Assembly (NCBI RefSeq): GCF_036967205.1
Contig: NZ_CP146022.1
Location: 4,402,001-4,466,000, forward strand
Direction: 5' to 3'
DNA: 64,000 nt
Source of the DNA: Streptomyces sp. Q6
Lineage (GTDB): Bacteria; Actinomycetota; Actinomycetes; Streptomycetales; Streptomycetaceae
In this document: positions 36,679 through 46,313 of the stretch, one piece after another
How the letters are laid out: each line of letters starts with the position of its first letter
How positions within the stretch are numbered: the first letter of the stretch is position 1
Translations under genes and position numbers: made by a program
The notes under the pieces: model-generated
The model's database searches: none
What the model was told of the DNA's origin: nothing
The model's input: only the letters and a program-made list of their open reading frames with translations

Positions 36679-36864
36679 GCGGGATTCCCGCGACACAACT
36701 CCCTACCCGTGGGCCCCTTGCGTGACTTACGATGCAGCCGTCTTCCAGCCCGCGTTGACCAGGGGATTTCCCGGTGGGGGGTACCTCCGGGGCCCGGACG
36801 TCCGCGTGCTTCCACCGCAGTACCGGCCGCCCGGCTGCCGGTCCTCCCAGGGGGTTCCACACCT

Positions 36865-38850
36865 TTGCGCAGACGCGCTCTCACCATCGCGACCGCTTTC
36901 GCGGTCTTCGCCGGGTCGGCCGCGCTCAGCGTCGCCGTGTCCGGCACCGCCGTGGCCGACTCGGCCGCGGCGCTCCATGTCACGTCCGTCGCCGACATGG
37001 CTGTCGACGGGGCGCACCAGCGGGTCTACCTCTCGGACCCGGAGAACGACGCGATCGTCGTCACCGACTACTCGGGCAACGAGGTCCAGCGCATCACCGG
37101 TCTCGACTGGGTCACCGGCCTCGCGCTGTCCGCCGACTCCAGCAGGCTGTACGCGGCTGTCACGGAGAAGGACAGCATCGTCGCGATCGACACCGCGAAC
37201 AACGCTCAGGTCGCCACCTACGATCTCGGCGAGGGCAAGGCCCCGTTCGACCTCGCGGTCGCCGGTTCCACGGTGTGGTTCAGCTACAACGACAGCGGGG
37301 GCCACCTCGGTGCGATCGATCCCGCACAGGAGCAGCCGACGCCCGCCGTCGGCCAGGCCGGCGGCTTCTTCTCCGCGGCGCCGAGGATCGCTGTGTCACC
37401 GGACGGCAAGCAGCTGGCTGCGGGCGAGATGGTCACCACCAACGCCGCCCTCATGCTGTACGACCTGTCGGGGACGACGGCTACGCGGCGCGTGTTCGGC
37501 GACCCGCAGGTCGGCGGCCTCTACGACCAGCTCGCCTTCTCCCCCGACGGCACGCAACTGGTCACGGCCAGCGGATCCCCGTACGAACTCCCGGTGTACT
37601 CGACCACCGACCTCAGCCGGGTGCACACCTATCCGACGGCGGGCGACGGCGGCGCGGGCGTGGCCGTTTCCTCCTCCGGCACGGTCGCCGCGGGCACCTC
37701 GGGGAGCAGGGCCGACCTGTTTCTCTACCGGCCGGGCGGTACCGAACCGATCCGTACCTACGAGTTCGGCAACACCTCCTCCACCACCACCGGCGACACG
37801 CTCGACGACGGGGTGCTGGCCTGGTCCCCGGACGGCGCGCTGCTGTTCGCGGTCTCCAAGAACTACGACGGGGAGTTCCGGCTCCACACCTACACGGAAC
37901 CGAACCTCGTCGCCCCCGTCCTCACGGTGAACGCCCCGTCCACCGCGACCCGCGCCGCCTCCCTCAAGGTCACCGGAAGAATCAGCAGCCCCGTGGCGCC
38001 GCTGACCGCCCCCGTCCAGCTCACCGTCAGCAAGACGGACCTGGAGAACCCCAACGGCAAGGTCCTCAAGACCGTCACCACCGCGGCCGACGGCACGTAC
38101 TCCTTCACCGACACCCCGGCCGTCGGCGGCAAGGTCGCCTACAAGGTCGCCTACGCCGGAGACGCCGAGCGCGCCGCCGTCAGTGCCACCGACACCGTCG
38201 AGGTCTCCCGGAGCAGCACCACGCTGACGCTCAACAAGAACAAGAGCGTCTACGACTACGGCTCCGACGTCACGTTCACCGCCCACCTGGGCACCACGTA
38301 CAAGAACCGCAAGGTCGAGATCTGGTCCGACCCGTACGGGGGAGACAAGCCGAAGACGCTGGTGAAGTCCGGCACGGTCAACTCCAGCGGCAACCTCTCC
38401 GTGACCCTCGACCTGACCCGCGACGTCAACCTCTCCGCCGTTTTCGCGGGCGACGCCCGCTACAAGCCGAAGACGGTCAGCAACACCGTCTACACCCGGG
38501 CGCGCGCCTCGATCGCACCCTCGAACCACTACAAGACGGGGACCATCGGCTCGCACACGTACTACTACTTCCACAAGAGCTCGACGGTCTACGCGACCGG
38601 GTCGATGAACTACTACAAGGGCCGCAAGTTCCGCCTCGACCTCCAGGTCTACGCGGGCGGCGCCTGGCGCTCGTCGGACAGCCAGTACTTCACGCTCGAG
38701 AGCGACGGCACGACCAAGGTGAACATGGGGGCGATCGGCAGCGCGGGCTACAAGTTCCGCATCCGCGCCGACTACATCAACGGCACCTCCGGCGACAACG
38801 TCAACACGACGAAGTACGGCAGCTGGAAGTACCTGTACTCGACGAACTGA
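36865..38850 (+). CDS. secreted beta-propeller protein with Ig-like repeats
   Basis: About 661 residues. The signal peptide (RRRALTIATAFAVFAGSAAL, cleavage near AVA-DSAAA) is followed by a YVTN/WD40-like propeller of about 330 residues (GAHQRVYLSDPENDAIVV, SPDGTQLVTASGSPYELPVY). Two Ig-like repeats follow (LKVTGRISSPVAPLTAPVQL; TTLTLNKNKSVYDYGSDVTF), then a Tyr/Lys-rich C-terminal domain. TTG 36865 is proposed as start because it sits directly before the signal peptide with AGGGGG upstream; longer in-frame starts exist. The role is probably adhesion or binding at the surface. Confidence 0.75.
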   Translation: MRRRALTIATAFAVFAGSAALSVAVSGTAVADSAAALHVTSVADMAVDGAHQRVYLSDPENDAIVVTDYSGNEVQRITGLDWVTGLALSADSSRLYAAVTEKDSIVAIDTANNAQVATYDLGEGKAPFDLAVAGSTVWFSYNDSGGHLGAIDPAQEQPTPAVGQAGGFFSAAPRIAVSPDGKQLAAGEMVTTNAALMLYDLSGTTATRRVFGDPQVGGLYDQLAFSPDGTQLVTASGSPYELPVYSTTDLSRVHTYPTAGDGGAGVAVSSSGTVAAGTSGSRADLFLYRPGGTEPIRTYEFGNTSSTTTGDTLDDGVLAWSPDGALLFAVSKNYDGEFRLHTYTEPNLVAPVLTVNAPSTATRAASLKVTGRISSPVAPLTAPVQLTVSKTDLENPNGKVLKTVTTAADGTYSFTDTPAVGGKVAYKVAYAGDAERAAVSATDTVEVSRSSTTLTLNKNKSVYDYGSDVTFTAHLGTTYKNRKVEIWSDPYGGDKPKTLVKSGTVNSSGNLSVTLDLTRDVNLSAVFAGDARYKPKTVSNTVYTRARASIAPSNHYKTGTIGSHTYYYFHKSSTVYATGSMNYYKGRKFRLDLQVYAGGAWRSSDSQYFTLESDGTTKVNMGAIGSAGYKFRIRADYINGTSGDNVNTTKYGSWKYLYSTN

Positions 38851-38864
38851 GCGGACGGGCGCGG

Positions 38865-41375
38865 CTACCGCAGGCTGACCTGGTGGCTGCGCCCGTAACC
38901 GTGCCGCGTGGCGACCTCGACCCGCGTCCCGCCGGGGACGGGGCTCACCCGGACCGTGTCGTCGCCGGACACCCTGCGCAGGGTCCGCCCGCGCAGCACG
39001 ACGGAGACGGTGTCCCGTTCGGTCGTCGGATCGGACACCGCGACCGTCGTGACGCCGTCGCGCTCGCGGACGAGGGCGGAGGCCGGGCCGTCGACGCTGA
39101 GCCCCGCGACGTGGTGGTCGCCGGACGTGAAGGTGTTCAGGGCCGTCAGGCCGAGGCCCTGGTGCCGGACGGCCTGACGGCGCGGGGTGTTGACGAGGAC
39201 GCGCACGGCGGCGGGCGCGCGCACGGCCGCGTCCGTCGCGTTCGGCAGCAACGCCCAGGCGAACGCCGCGAGTTCGGCTCCCGCCTCCTGTTCGACGGTG
39301 ACCGAGAACACCTGCCGGGTCACGGACGTGTCGGGGTTCGCGGTGCGTACGAAACGGCGGCTGCGCGTGACCGTGTCGAGCCGCACCTGCGGCGCGGGCC
39401 CGTCGAGCCGTACGTATCCGACGGCGGCGCCGCGCGTGACGTTCGCGTACCGCACCCAGCCCTCGCCCTCGGTGACGTCGACCCGGTCGTCGGCGGCGGC
39501 CGTGCGCGCGTCCACCGTCGTCGTCACGGCCCGGCCGCCGCCCGGAGCGTCCCCGACCCCGGCCGAGAGCACCACGATCTCGTCGTCGAGGAGGAACCAC
39601 GACCGGGTGGCGCGGGCGCCCCGGTACGCGACGAAGTCGTCCGGCAGGACCCCGGCCCGCTTGTCCCGCCAGGGCACGTCGTCGGAGGCCACCCAGCCGA
39701 CGGCCCCGTACGCGCCGAGCACCGCGCCGCCCGAGTACGCCTGGGTGGCGGTCGGGAAGTACACGTACGTGTTCTGCGACTCGGAGGACGCGGTGAAGTT
39801 CAGCGGGTGGGTGGGGTTGTCGTAGTAGGGGAGTCCGTACAACTCCGTTACGGTGCGCCGGAGTTCGACCGGCGCGGTGACCCCGGCGAGCCCGTACGGC
39901 GACACCGTGGTGAAGTAGTCGACGCCGTACGCCTGCGTCTGGTCCTGCCCCGACAGGTAGAGGTAGTGGGCGCCGTCGCCCTGGAACCAGGGCCGCAGAT
40001 TCTCGCCGCTCATGTACTCGTACCGGCTGATCCGCCGCGAGCTGCGGGCCAGCGTGAACGCGTAACCGGGCCGCCGGTGCACGGTGCGCTCCATCGCGTT
40101 GAAGGCGACGGACCGGGCGGGCGGGTTGAGGTCGGCGGCCGGGACGGAGGCGTCGGCGAGGATGTCGGCGTAGCGGACGATGCTGACGGGCGACACGAAG
40201 GCGGTCGGATCGAGCGCGGCCCGTGACGTCGAACGCACGTGTTTCACATAGGACGTGAGGGCGGCTGCCGCCTTTCTTGTGGCCGGTTCGGCGTCGGCGA
40301 GGGAGGCGAGGTCCACGGCCGCTTCGACGATGACGGCGACGTCGGCGTACCCGGTGCCGGTGCGCGACACCGCCCGCCCCTTCACCGCCTCCATCATCCA
40401 GCCCTCGAAGATCAGCGGCGCGAACCCGTCCCGCACCCACCCGAACACGGTCGGCACCAGCTCCCCGCCGTGCGCGAACCCGGTCCCGTCGAGGATCTTC
40501 AGCGTCTGCACGACCCGCGTCAGCAGCCCCTTCCCGTACGAGCCCGTGTACGCGACGGAGGCGTGCTGGATGAACGAACCGTCGGCGTAGTACCCGTCCG
40601 TCACGCCGTGGACCAGGTGGTAGGGGTCGACCGCCGCGAACACTGTCAGCTGGTCGGTGAGCGCCTTGCGGATACGCGGCTCGTCGGCGGTAAGGGCGCC
40701 CTGGAGGATGCGGTTCGTCGTGATGTCCGCGAGGTTGGCGCCGGTGTGGAACCGGGAGTCGAGGTCGACGTCACCGTCCCTGCCGTTGCGCAGATACGCG
40801 TCCATGGAGGCGATGTACGTGCGCACCAGCTCGGCGGGCGCGCGCTCGGCGAGCAGCACGAGCGTCTTGCTGACGTACTGCGATATGCCTATCTCCCAGG
40901 TGAACCAGTTGCCGTAGTAGCCCTTCGCCTGGTCCCCGTAGTACTGCGCGTGCAGCCACGCCAGGCCGTCGAACACCCGGTCCTGCACGGCCGCGCTCCC
41001 GTACAGATCGGGGGCGACGCCCGGCGTCCGCGTCGCGAGCGCCACCTCGTAGAGGCGCTGGAAGGAGGCGCTGAGGTTCGGGTCGCTGGTGCCGAGCGGC
41101 ACGCCCGCGAACAGCTCGCCGTCGCCGCTCGCCGCGTCCAGCGCGGCCAGGTTCGTACGGGCGGTCCTCTCGATCGCGGCGATCTTGGCGGCCGTCTCCG
41201 CCCGGGAGTTGGACGCGGTGTCCCCCGCGAACACCGTCACCGTGTTCCGGACGAGCCGGGCGACCCCCGCGTCGACCTCGGCGGCGCTCGCCCACCCGGT
41301 GGGGACGGTCGCCAGGACGCCGGTCGCGGCGAGGGCGGTGAGCAGACGTCTGCGGGTGATCTCGTGGCTCTCCAT
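38865..41375 (-). CDS. polysaccharide lyase family 8 protein (hyaluronate/xanthan lyase-like)
   Basis: An 836-residue exported enzyme. A twin-arginine signal ([15 protein letters not shown]) is followed by an alpha/alpha toroid. [35 protein letters not shown] and [20 protein letters not shown] carry the expected catalytic Asn, His and Tyr of PL8. Beta-sandwich domains ([38 protein letters not shown]) complete it. Family members cleave hyaluronate, chondroitin or xanthan by beta-elimination. The stop is 14 bp from the converging propeller gene. Confidence 0.9.
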   Translation of the reverse strand: MESHEITRRRLLTALAATGVLATVPTGWASAAEVDAGVARLVRNTVTVFAGDTASNSRAETAAKIAAIERTARTNLAALDAASGDGELFAGVPLGTSDPNLSASFQRLYEVALATRTPGVAPDLYGSAAVQDRVFDGLAWLHAQYYGDQAKGYYGNWFTWEIGISQYVSKTLVLLAERAPAELVRTYIASMDAYLRNGRDGDVDLDSRFHTGANLADITTNRILQGALTADEPRIRKALTDQLTVFAAVDPYHLVHGVTDGYYADGSFIQHASVAYTGSYGKGLLTRVVQTLKILDGTGFAHGGELVPTVFGWVRDGFAPLIFEGWMMEAVKGRAVSRTGTGYADVAVIVEAAVDLASLADAEPATRKAAAALTSYVKHVRSTSRAALDPTAFVSPVSIVRYADILADASVPAADLNPPARSVAFNAMERTVHRRPGYAFTLARSSRRISRYEYMSGENLRPWFQGDGAHYLYLSGQDQTQAYGVDYFTTVSPYGLAGVTAPVELRRTVTELYGLPYYDNPTHPLNFTASSESQNTYVYFPTATQAYSGGAVLGAYGAVGWVASDDVPWRDKRAGVLPDDFVAYRGARATRSWFLLDDEIVVLSAGVGDAPGGGRAVTTTVDARTAAADDRVDVTEGEGWVRYANVTRGAAVGYVRLDGPAPQVRLDTVTRSRRFVRTANPDTSVTRQVFSVTVEQEAGAELAAFAWALLPNATDAAVRAPAAVRVLVNTPRRQAVRHQGLGLTALNTFTSGDHHVAGLSVDGPASALVRERDGVTTVAVSDPTTERDTVSVVLRGRTLRRVSGDDTVRVSPVPGGTRVEVATRHGYGRSHQVSLR

Positions 41376-41480
41376 CGGACTGCCTCCGCGTGATCGGTGG
41401 TGGGACCGGCGCGCCCGGAGTCAAGCAGACGGGGTGGTGGGGGACAAGGGTGCGCGTACCGACCTCAGTTGAGCCCGAGC

Positions 41481-41510
41481 TTGTCAACTTTCTGGGTCCC
41501 GAGCTATATA
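41481..41510 (+). promoter_or_regulatory. sigma-70-like promoter of hsp20
   Basis: TTGTCA (41481-41486) and TATATA (41505-41510) are separated by 18 bases, close to the housekeeping consensus and AT-rich for this genome. AGTTGA and TCAACT form an inverted repeat overlapping the -35 region (about 41468-41488). No HAIR (CTTGAGT-N7-ACTCAAG) or RheA-type operator was seen. Confidence 0.55.
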
Positions 41511-41566
41511 AGAAAGCAGACACCTCCCAGGGCATCGCACCTAGCCGAACGGAAGGAGTGACTGTG

Positions 41567-41992
41567 ATGCTCATGCGTACCGACGCATTCCGTGAACTGG
41601 ACCGACTGACCCAGCAGATGCTGGGCACCCCCGCCCGCCCCGCGATGGCGCCGATGGACGCCTACCGCACGGGCGACGAGTTCGTGGTGCAGTTCGACCT
41701 GCCGGGGATCGACCCGGAGACCATCGACCTGGACATCGAGCGGAACGTGCTGACCGTCAGGGCCGAGCGGCCCGCCGCGGCGCCCGACGGCGCCGAGGTG
41801 CTCATGTCCGAGCGGCCCACGGGGTCGTTCTCACGCCAGCTGCTGCTGGGCGACACCCTCGACACCGAGCGGATCGACGCCTCGTACGACGCGGGCGTGC
41901 TGACGCTGCGGCTGCCGGTGTCGGAGCACGCCAAGCCGCGGAAGATCTCGATCACCGGCGGCCGGGACGACCGGCGCCAGATCACCGCGTGA
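41567..41992 (+). CDS. Hsp20/alpha-crystallin small heat-shock protein
   Basis: A 141-residue protein. The alpha-crystallin domain has [33 protein letters not shown] and the closing [21 protein letters not shown]. It is an ATP-independent holdase. ATG 41567 was chosen because GGAAGGAG is 8 bases upstream; GTG 41558 and 41564 and ATG 41573 are in the same frame. It overlaps the DUF2267 gene by 4 bases. Confidence 0.92.
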   Translation: MLMRTDAFRELDRLTQQMLGTPARPAMAPMDAYRTGDEFVVQFDLPGIDPETIDLDIERNVLTVRAERPAAAPDGAEVLMSERPTGSFSRQLLLGDTLDTERIDASYDAGVLTLRLPVSEHAKPRKISITGGRDDRRQITA

Positions 41993-42402
41993 GCCGCCCG
42001 GCCTACGGCGACTTCGTCGAAGCCGCCCGCGTGGACGGCCTCTACCCGTCCCGGTCCCGGGCCGACGCCACCGTCCGCCGGGTCCTGGCGGAGTTCGGAC
42101 GGCAGGTCACCGGACCCGAGCGGGTGGCGCTGGCGGGTGCGCTGCCGCGGGAGGCGGCCGTGGCGTTCGTCTCCGACGTCCCGCACCGGCAACCGCGTAC
42201 CGGGGCCGAGTTCGTGGAGGATCTCGCCGCCCGATCCTCCGGAGCGACCGCGGCGACGGCCCGCTGGGACGCGGGAACCGTCCTGACGGCCCTGGCCCGG
42301 ACCGTCCCGGACGACGTCATGGACGACGTCCTGGCCCGACTCCCCACCGGCTACGCCCTGTTGTTCGGGCGGGCGGAGCTGGCGCCCCGCGCGGCGGCCT
42401 GA
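41989..42402 (+). CDS. DUF2267 family protein
   Basis: A 137-residue protein. [41 protein letters not shown] and [26 protein letters not shown] match the helical DUF2267 unit, which occurs in stress-linked small proteins. The GTG start overlaps the hsp20 stop (GTGA), so both are made from one stress mRNA. A strong hairpin terminator follows. Confidence 0.85.
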   Translation: MSRPAYGDFVEAARVDGLYPSRSRADATVRRVLAEFGRQVTGPERVALAGALPREAAVAFVSDVPHRQPRTGAEFVEDLAARSSGATAATARWDAGTVLTALARTVPDDVMDDVLARLPTGYALLFGRAELAPRAAA

Positions 42403-42421
42403 GCGGCGCGGGACACGGCGA

Positions 42422-42462
42422 GCGGCCGGGGGCCGGTCCCCGAAGGACCGGCCCCCGGCCGC
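42422..42462. terminator. bidirectional terminator, 18-bp stem
   Basis: GCGGCCGGGGGCCGGTCC pairs perfectly with 42445-42462 across a 5-base loop. It separates the convergent DUF2267 and M20 genes. There is no T-run, as is common in Streptomyces. Confidence 0.85.
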
Positions 42463-43739
42463 TACGGTCGCAGCGCCCCGCTCAGATGGTCGTACGCCAC
42501 CTGCGCGTGCAGGCGCACCCCCGTGACCAGGGTCGCGTCGTCGGCGTAGAAGCGCGGGTTGTGGTTGGGGACGAGGCCGCGCCCGCCGGGGGTGGGGACC
42601 GGAGCGCCGTCCGCGGTCAACTCCGCGTCCTGGACGCCGAACATCACGTACAGGCCGCCGAAGCGGTTCACGAACTCGGAGACGTCGTCGTAGCCGAGGG
42701 TCGCGGCCGAGCGGACCACCTTGTCGTCGCCGACGACCCGGCGGAAGGTCGGCAGCCCGGCCGTCACCCACTCCTCGGAGTTGTGCACGGCCGGCACGTC
42801 CTGGAGGAAGTCGGTCGTCGCGGTGCAGCCGTACGCCCGCGCCGAGTGCTCGGCGAGCGTGGCCAGCCGCTTGCGCGCGTCGGTCATGTCGGCCTCGACC
42901 GCGCAGCGGATGGTGCCCCACAGCGTCACCGTCTCGCCGATGATGTTGAACCGGCCGACGTCCTCGACGTGCCCGATGGAGACCGTGACCGGGGCGAACG
43001 CGTCGATCTGCCGGTAGAGCTGGCCGATGCCGGTGAGCACGGCGCCGACGGCGGGCATCGGGTCCACGCCGAGCCAGGGGGTCGAACCGTGCACCTGCTT
43101 GCCGTGCACCGTGATCCTGACCAGGCAGGAGGCGCCGTACTGGTTGCCGACGCGGTAGCCGACACAGCCCTTCGGATACGGCGTCACGTGCATTCCGAAC
43201 GCCATGGTCGGCACCGGGTCGAGCGCGCCCTCGGCCAGCATCTGCCGCGCGCCGCCCGACTCGTCGACCGGCGGCCCCTCCTCGGCGGGCTGGAACACGA
43301 ACAGCACGGTGCCGGGCAGCCGGTCGCGCGCCCCCGCCAGGACCGTCGCCGCGCCGAGCAGCATCGCCGTGTGGCAGTCGTGGCCGCAGGCGTGCGAGAC
43401 GGGGAACGGGCCGCCCGGATAGTCCTCGTCGACCACCGTCGAGGCGAAGTCGGCGCCGCACCGGTCCGGCACGGGCAGCGCGTCGATGTCCGCGCGCAGG
43501 GCGACGACCCGGCCCTCGTCCGGCGCCCCACCGTGCAGCACCCCGACGACCCCGTGCCCGGCGATGCCGGTCCGCACCTCGTCCAGGCCGAGGGAGCGCA
43601 GGTGGTCGGCGATCAGCTCGGCCGTCCGTGCCTCCCGGTTGGAGAGCTCCGGGTTGCGGTGGAGGTGACGGCGCCAGGCGACGACCTGGTCGGCGACGTC
43701 GGCCGCGCGCCGGTCGAGCTCGGCGTGGATGTCGGTCAT
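42462..43739 (-). CDS. M20 family metallopeptidase/amidohydrolase
   Basis: A 425-residue protein of the M20D amidohydrolase type. WRRHLHRNPELSNREARTAEL, SHACGHDCHTAMLLGAA (metal Cys/His), VFQPAEEGPPVDESGGA (catalytic Glu-Glu) and GKQVHGSTPWLGVDP (dimerisation domain) are present. A final metal His lies in VPNHNPRFYADD. Related enzymes hydrolyse N-acyl or amino-acid conjugates such as hippurate or IAA conjugates; the substrate is unknown. It is divergent from the oxidoreductase gene across 188 bp. Confidence 0.9.
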   Translation of the reverse strand: MTDIHAELDRRAADVADQVVAWRRHLHRNPELSNREARTAELIADHLRSLGLDEVRTGIAGHGVVGVLHGGAPDEGRVVALRADIDALPVPDRCGADFASTVVDEDYPGGPFPVSHACGHDCHTAMLLGAATVLAGARDRLPGTVLFVFQPAEEGPPVDESGGARQMLAEGALDPVPTMAFGMHVTPYPKGCVGYRVGNQYGASCLVRITVHGKQVHGSTPWLGVDPMPAVGAVLTGIGQLYRQIDAFAPVTVSIGHVEDVGRFNIIGETVTLWGTIRCAVEADMTDARKRLATLAEHSARAYGCTATTDFLQDVPAVHNSEEWVTAGLPTFRRVVGDDKVVRSAATLGYDDVSEFVNRFGGLYVMFGVQDAELTADGAPVPTPGGRGLVPNHNPRFYADDATLVTGVRLHAQVAYDHLSGALRP

Positions 43740-43927
43740 GGGACGGGCCGCCCTTCTGCGTCATGAGCACCGCTCGCCTGCACTGCTCACCGTAGGAACG
43801 AATGCCGCACAACGGCCACCTGGGCGCCGCCCGCCGCGCGCGCGGCCCCCCGCCCGCGTACGTTCGAAAGGGGGCGTACGAGGTACACGGCACGGCACGA
43901 GCCCCCGCGTGAAAGGTCCGGACGACG

Positions 43928-46252
43928 ATGACCAGCGCACCCCGCGACCACGACCCCGACGCACCCACGCCCGCCGGTGGCTACGGCCCCTCCGGCGGCG
44001 AGCCCTCCCGGGAGCCCTACGAGCACCCCACCGCGGGCTGGGGCGCGGCGAAGTCCGTCGGCAAGGTGCTCGCCCGCGCCAAGGAGCCGGTCAGCAGCAC
44101 CCGCCTGATGACGGTGATGAACCACGAGGACGGCGGCTTCGACTGCCCGGGATGCGCCTGGCCCGACGATCTGCACGGCCTGAAGCTCGACCTGTGCGAG
44201 AACGGCATCAAGCACGCCACCTGGGAGATGACGCCCGACCGCGCCGGCAAGGAGTTCTTCGCCGCGCACACCGTCTCCGAGCTGGCGACATGGCCGGACC
44301 ACGACCTGGAGCGCGCGGGCCGCCTCGTCGGACCGCTCTCCTACGACCCGGAGACCGACCACTACGTGCCCGTCTCCTGGCAGCGGGCCTTCGCCCTGGT
44401 CGGCGAGACCCTGCGCGGCCTCGGCTCCCCGCACGAGGCGCTGTTCTACACGTCGGGGCGGCTCAGCAACGAGGCGACGTTCCTCTACCAGCTCTTCGTC
44501 CGCGAATACGGCACGAACAACCTCCCCGACTGCTCCAACATGTGCCACGAGGCGAGCGGCCGCGCCCTGACGGCCGCGATCGGCACCGGCAAGGGCACCG
44601 TCGACCTCAACGACATCGACACCGCCGACGCCCTCTTCGTCATGGGCGTGAACGCCGCTTCGAACGCCCCGCGCATGATCACCGCCCTCGCCGACGCGTA
44701 CCGCCGCGGCGCCCAGGTCGTGCACGTCAACCCGCTGGTCGAGGCCGCGGCCGGGCGCACGATCGTGCCGCACGAGTTCGGCGCGATGGCCACCTTCAAG
44801 GCGACCCCGACCGGCACCCTCAACCTCCAGCCGCGCATCGGCGGCGACCTCGCCCTGCTGCGCGGTATCGCCAAGCACGTCCTGGAGGCGGCCGAGAAGG
44901 ACCCGAAGGCGATCGACGAGGAGTTCCTCGCCCGCTTCACCGAGGGCTTCGACGCCTACCGCGACCTGTGCGCGGCGACCCCGTGGGAGGACCTGGAGGC
45001 GGCGAGCGGACTGACCCGCGAGGAGATCCGCGCGGCCGGCGACATCTATCTCGGCTCCTTCCGCACGATCATCAGCTGGTGCCTCGGCATCACCCAGCAG
45101 GAGCACGGCGTCGACACGGTCCGCGAGATCGTCAACGTCCTCCTGCTGCGCGGCAACATCGGCCGCGAGGGCGCGGGCCCCTGCCCCATCCGCGGCCACA
45201 GCAACGTCCAGGGTAACCGCACCTGCGGCGTCGACCACCGCCCGAACAAGGAGTTCCTCGACCGGCTCGCCGAGGCGTGCGGCATCGACCCGCCGCGCGA
45301 GCCCGGCCTCGACACCGTGCACGCCATCTCCGCGATGGCGAGCGGCGAGGCGAAGGTCTTCGTCGGCATGGGCGGCAACTTCGTGCGGGCGGCCCCCGAC
45401 ACCGAGTTCACCGAACAGGCCATGCGGAACTGCGCGTTGACGGTCCAGGTGTCGACGAAACTGAACCGCTCGCACATCGTCCACGGCCGCCGCGCCCTCA
45501 TCCTGCCCTGCCTCGGCCGCACCGAACGCGACCTCCAGGAGGCGGGCGAGCAGTCCGTGTCCGTCGAGGACTCGATGAGCATGGTCCACCTGTCGCGCGG
45601 CATGAAGCGCCCCGCGTCGCCGCACCTGCTCTCCGAGCCCGCGATCATCGCCGCGATGGCGCGGGCCACGCTCCCCGGCTCGGCGACGCCCTGGGAGTCG
45701 TACGTCGGCGACTACGACCGGATCCGCGACACGATGGAGCACGCCCTCGCCGGGTTCGAGGCGTTCAACCGGCGGGTGCGCGGCCCGCACGGCTTCCGGC
45801 TGCGCCAGCCGGCCCGCGAGCGCATCTTCCAGACCCCGTCGGGGCGCGCCGAGTTCAGCCTCGCGGCGCTGCCCGACCCGACCCCGGGCGCGGGCCTGCT
45901 CACCCTCGCCACGGTCCGCTCGCACGACCAGTGGAACACCACGATCTACTCGTCGGACGACCGCTACCGCGGTGTGCGCAACCTGCGCACCCTGGTCTTC
46001 CTCAACGCCGACGACATGCGCGAGCGCGGCCTGTCCGACCTGGACCACGTCGACATCACGAGCCTCGCCAAGGACGGCACGCGCCGCTCCGTGCGCGACT
46101 ACCGCGTCCTCGCCTACGACCTGCCGCGCGGCTGCGCCATCGGCTACATGCCGGAGCTCAACTCCCTGTGTCCGCTGGGTGATTACAGCGCGCAGAGCGA
46201 TCAGCCGCTGATGAAGCATCTGACGGTCGAGGTGGCCGCCTGCGCGCGGTGA
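43928..46252 (+). CDS. FdhF/YdeP family molybdopterin oxidoreductase
   Basis: A 774-residue molybdopterin enzyme. DGGFDCPGCAWPDDLHGLKLD, EALFYTSGRLSNEATFLYQL, NLPDCSNMCHEASGRAL, QGNRTCGVDHRPNKEFLDRL and HIVHGRRALILPCLGRTERD are typical of the YdeP branch of formate dehydrogenase-like proteins. The N-terminal 4Fe-4S Cys motif of true FdhF is not seen. E. coli YdeP is linked to acid resistance; the substrate is unsettled. No fdhD or partner subunit adjoins. Confidence 0.88.
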   Translation: MTSAPRDHDPDAPTPAGGYGPSGGEPSREPYEHPTAGWGAAKSVGKVLARAKEPVSSTRLMTVMNHEDGGFDCPGCAWPDDLHGLKLDLCENGIKHATWEMTPDRAGKEFFAAHTVSELATWPDHDLERAGRLVGPLSYDPETDHYVPVSWQRAFALVGETLRGLGSPHEALFYTSGRLSNEATFLYQLFVREYGTNNLPDCSNMCHEASGRALTAAIGTGKGTVDLNDIDTADALFVMGVNAASNAPRMITALADAYRRGAQVVHVNPLVEAAAGRTIVPHEFGAMATFKATPTGTLNLQPRIGGDLALLRGIAKHVLEAAEKDPKAIDEEFLARFTEGFDAYRDLCAATPWEDLEAASGLTREEIRAAGDIYLGSFRTIISWCLGITQQEHGVDTVREIVNVLLLRGNIGREGAGPCPIRGHSNVQGNRTCGVDHRPNKEFLDRLAEACGIDPPREPGLDTVHAISAMASGEAKVFVGMGGNFVRAAPDTEFTEQAMRNCALTVQVSTKLNRSHIVHGRRALILPCLGRTERDLQEAGEQSVSVEDSMSMVHLSRGMKRPASPHLLSEPAIIAAMARATLPGSATPWESYVGDYDRIRDTMEHALAGFEAFNRRVRGPHGFRLRQPARERIFQTPSGRAEFSLAALPDPTPGAGLLTLATVRSHDQWNTTIYSSDDRYRGVRNLRTLVFLNADDMRERGLSDLDHVDITSLAKDGTRRSVRDYRVLAYDLPRGCAIGYMPELNSLCPLGDYSAQSDQPLMKHLTVEVAACAR

Positions 46253-46269
46253 GAGGCGCTCGGACGGCG

Positions 46270-46300
46270 TGGAGCCCCGGGCGCGGGGCCCGGGGCTCCA
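46270..46300. terminator. bidirectional terminator, 13-bp stem
   Basis: TGGAGCCCCGGGC pairs with GCCCGGGGCTCCA across a 5-base loop. It lies 17 bp after the oxidoreductase stop and 13 bp before the pectate lyase stop. Confidence 0.85.
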
Positions 46301-46313
46301 CCGGCGTGCGGGG

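Noticed and set aside
36774-40440. Long open frames of 1014 and 1150 codons over the propeller and PL8 genes
   Set aside because: Both are shadow frames spanning two real genes on different strands. They have low-complexity Arg/Gly composition and no signal peptide or domain.
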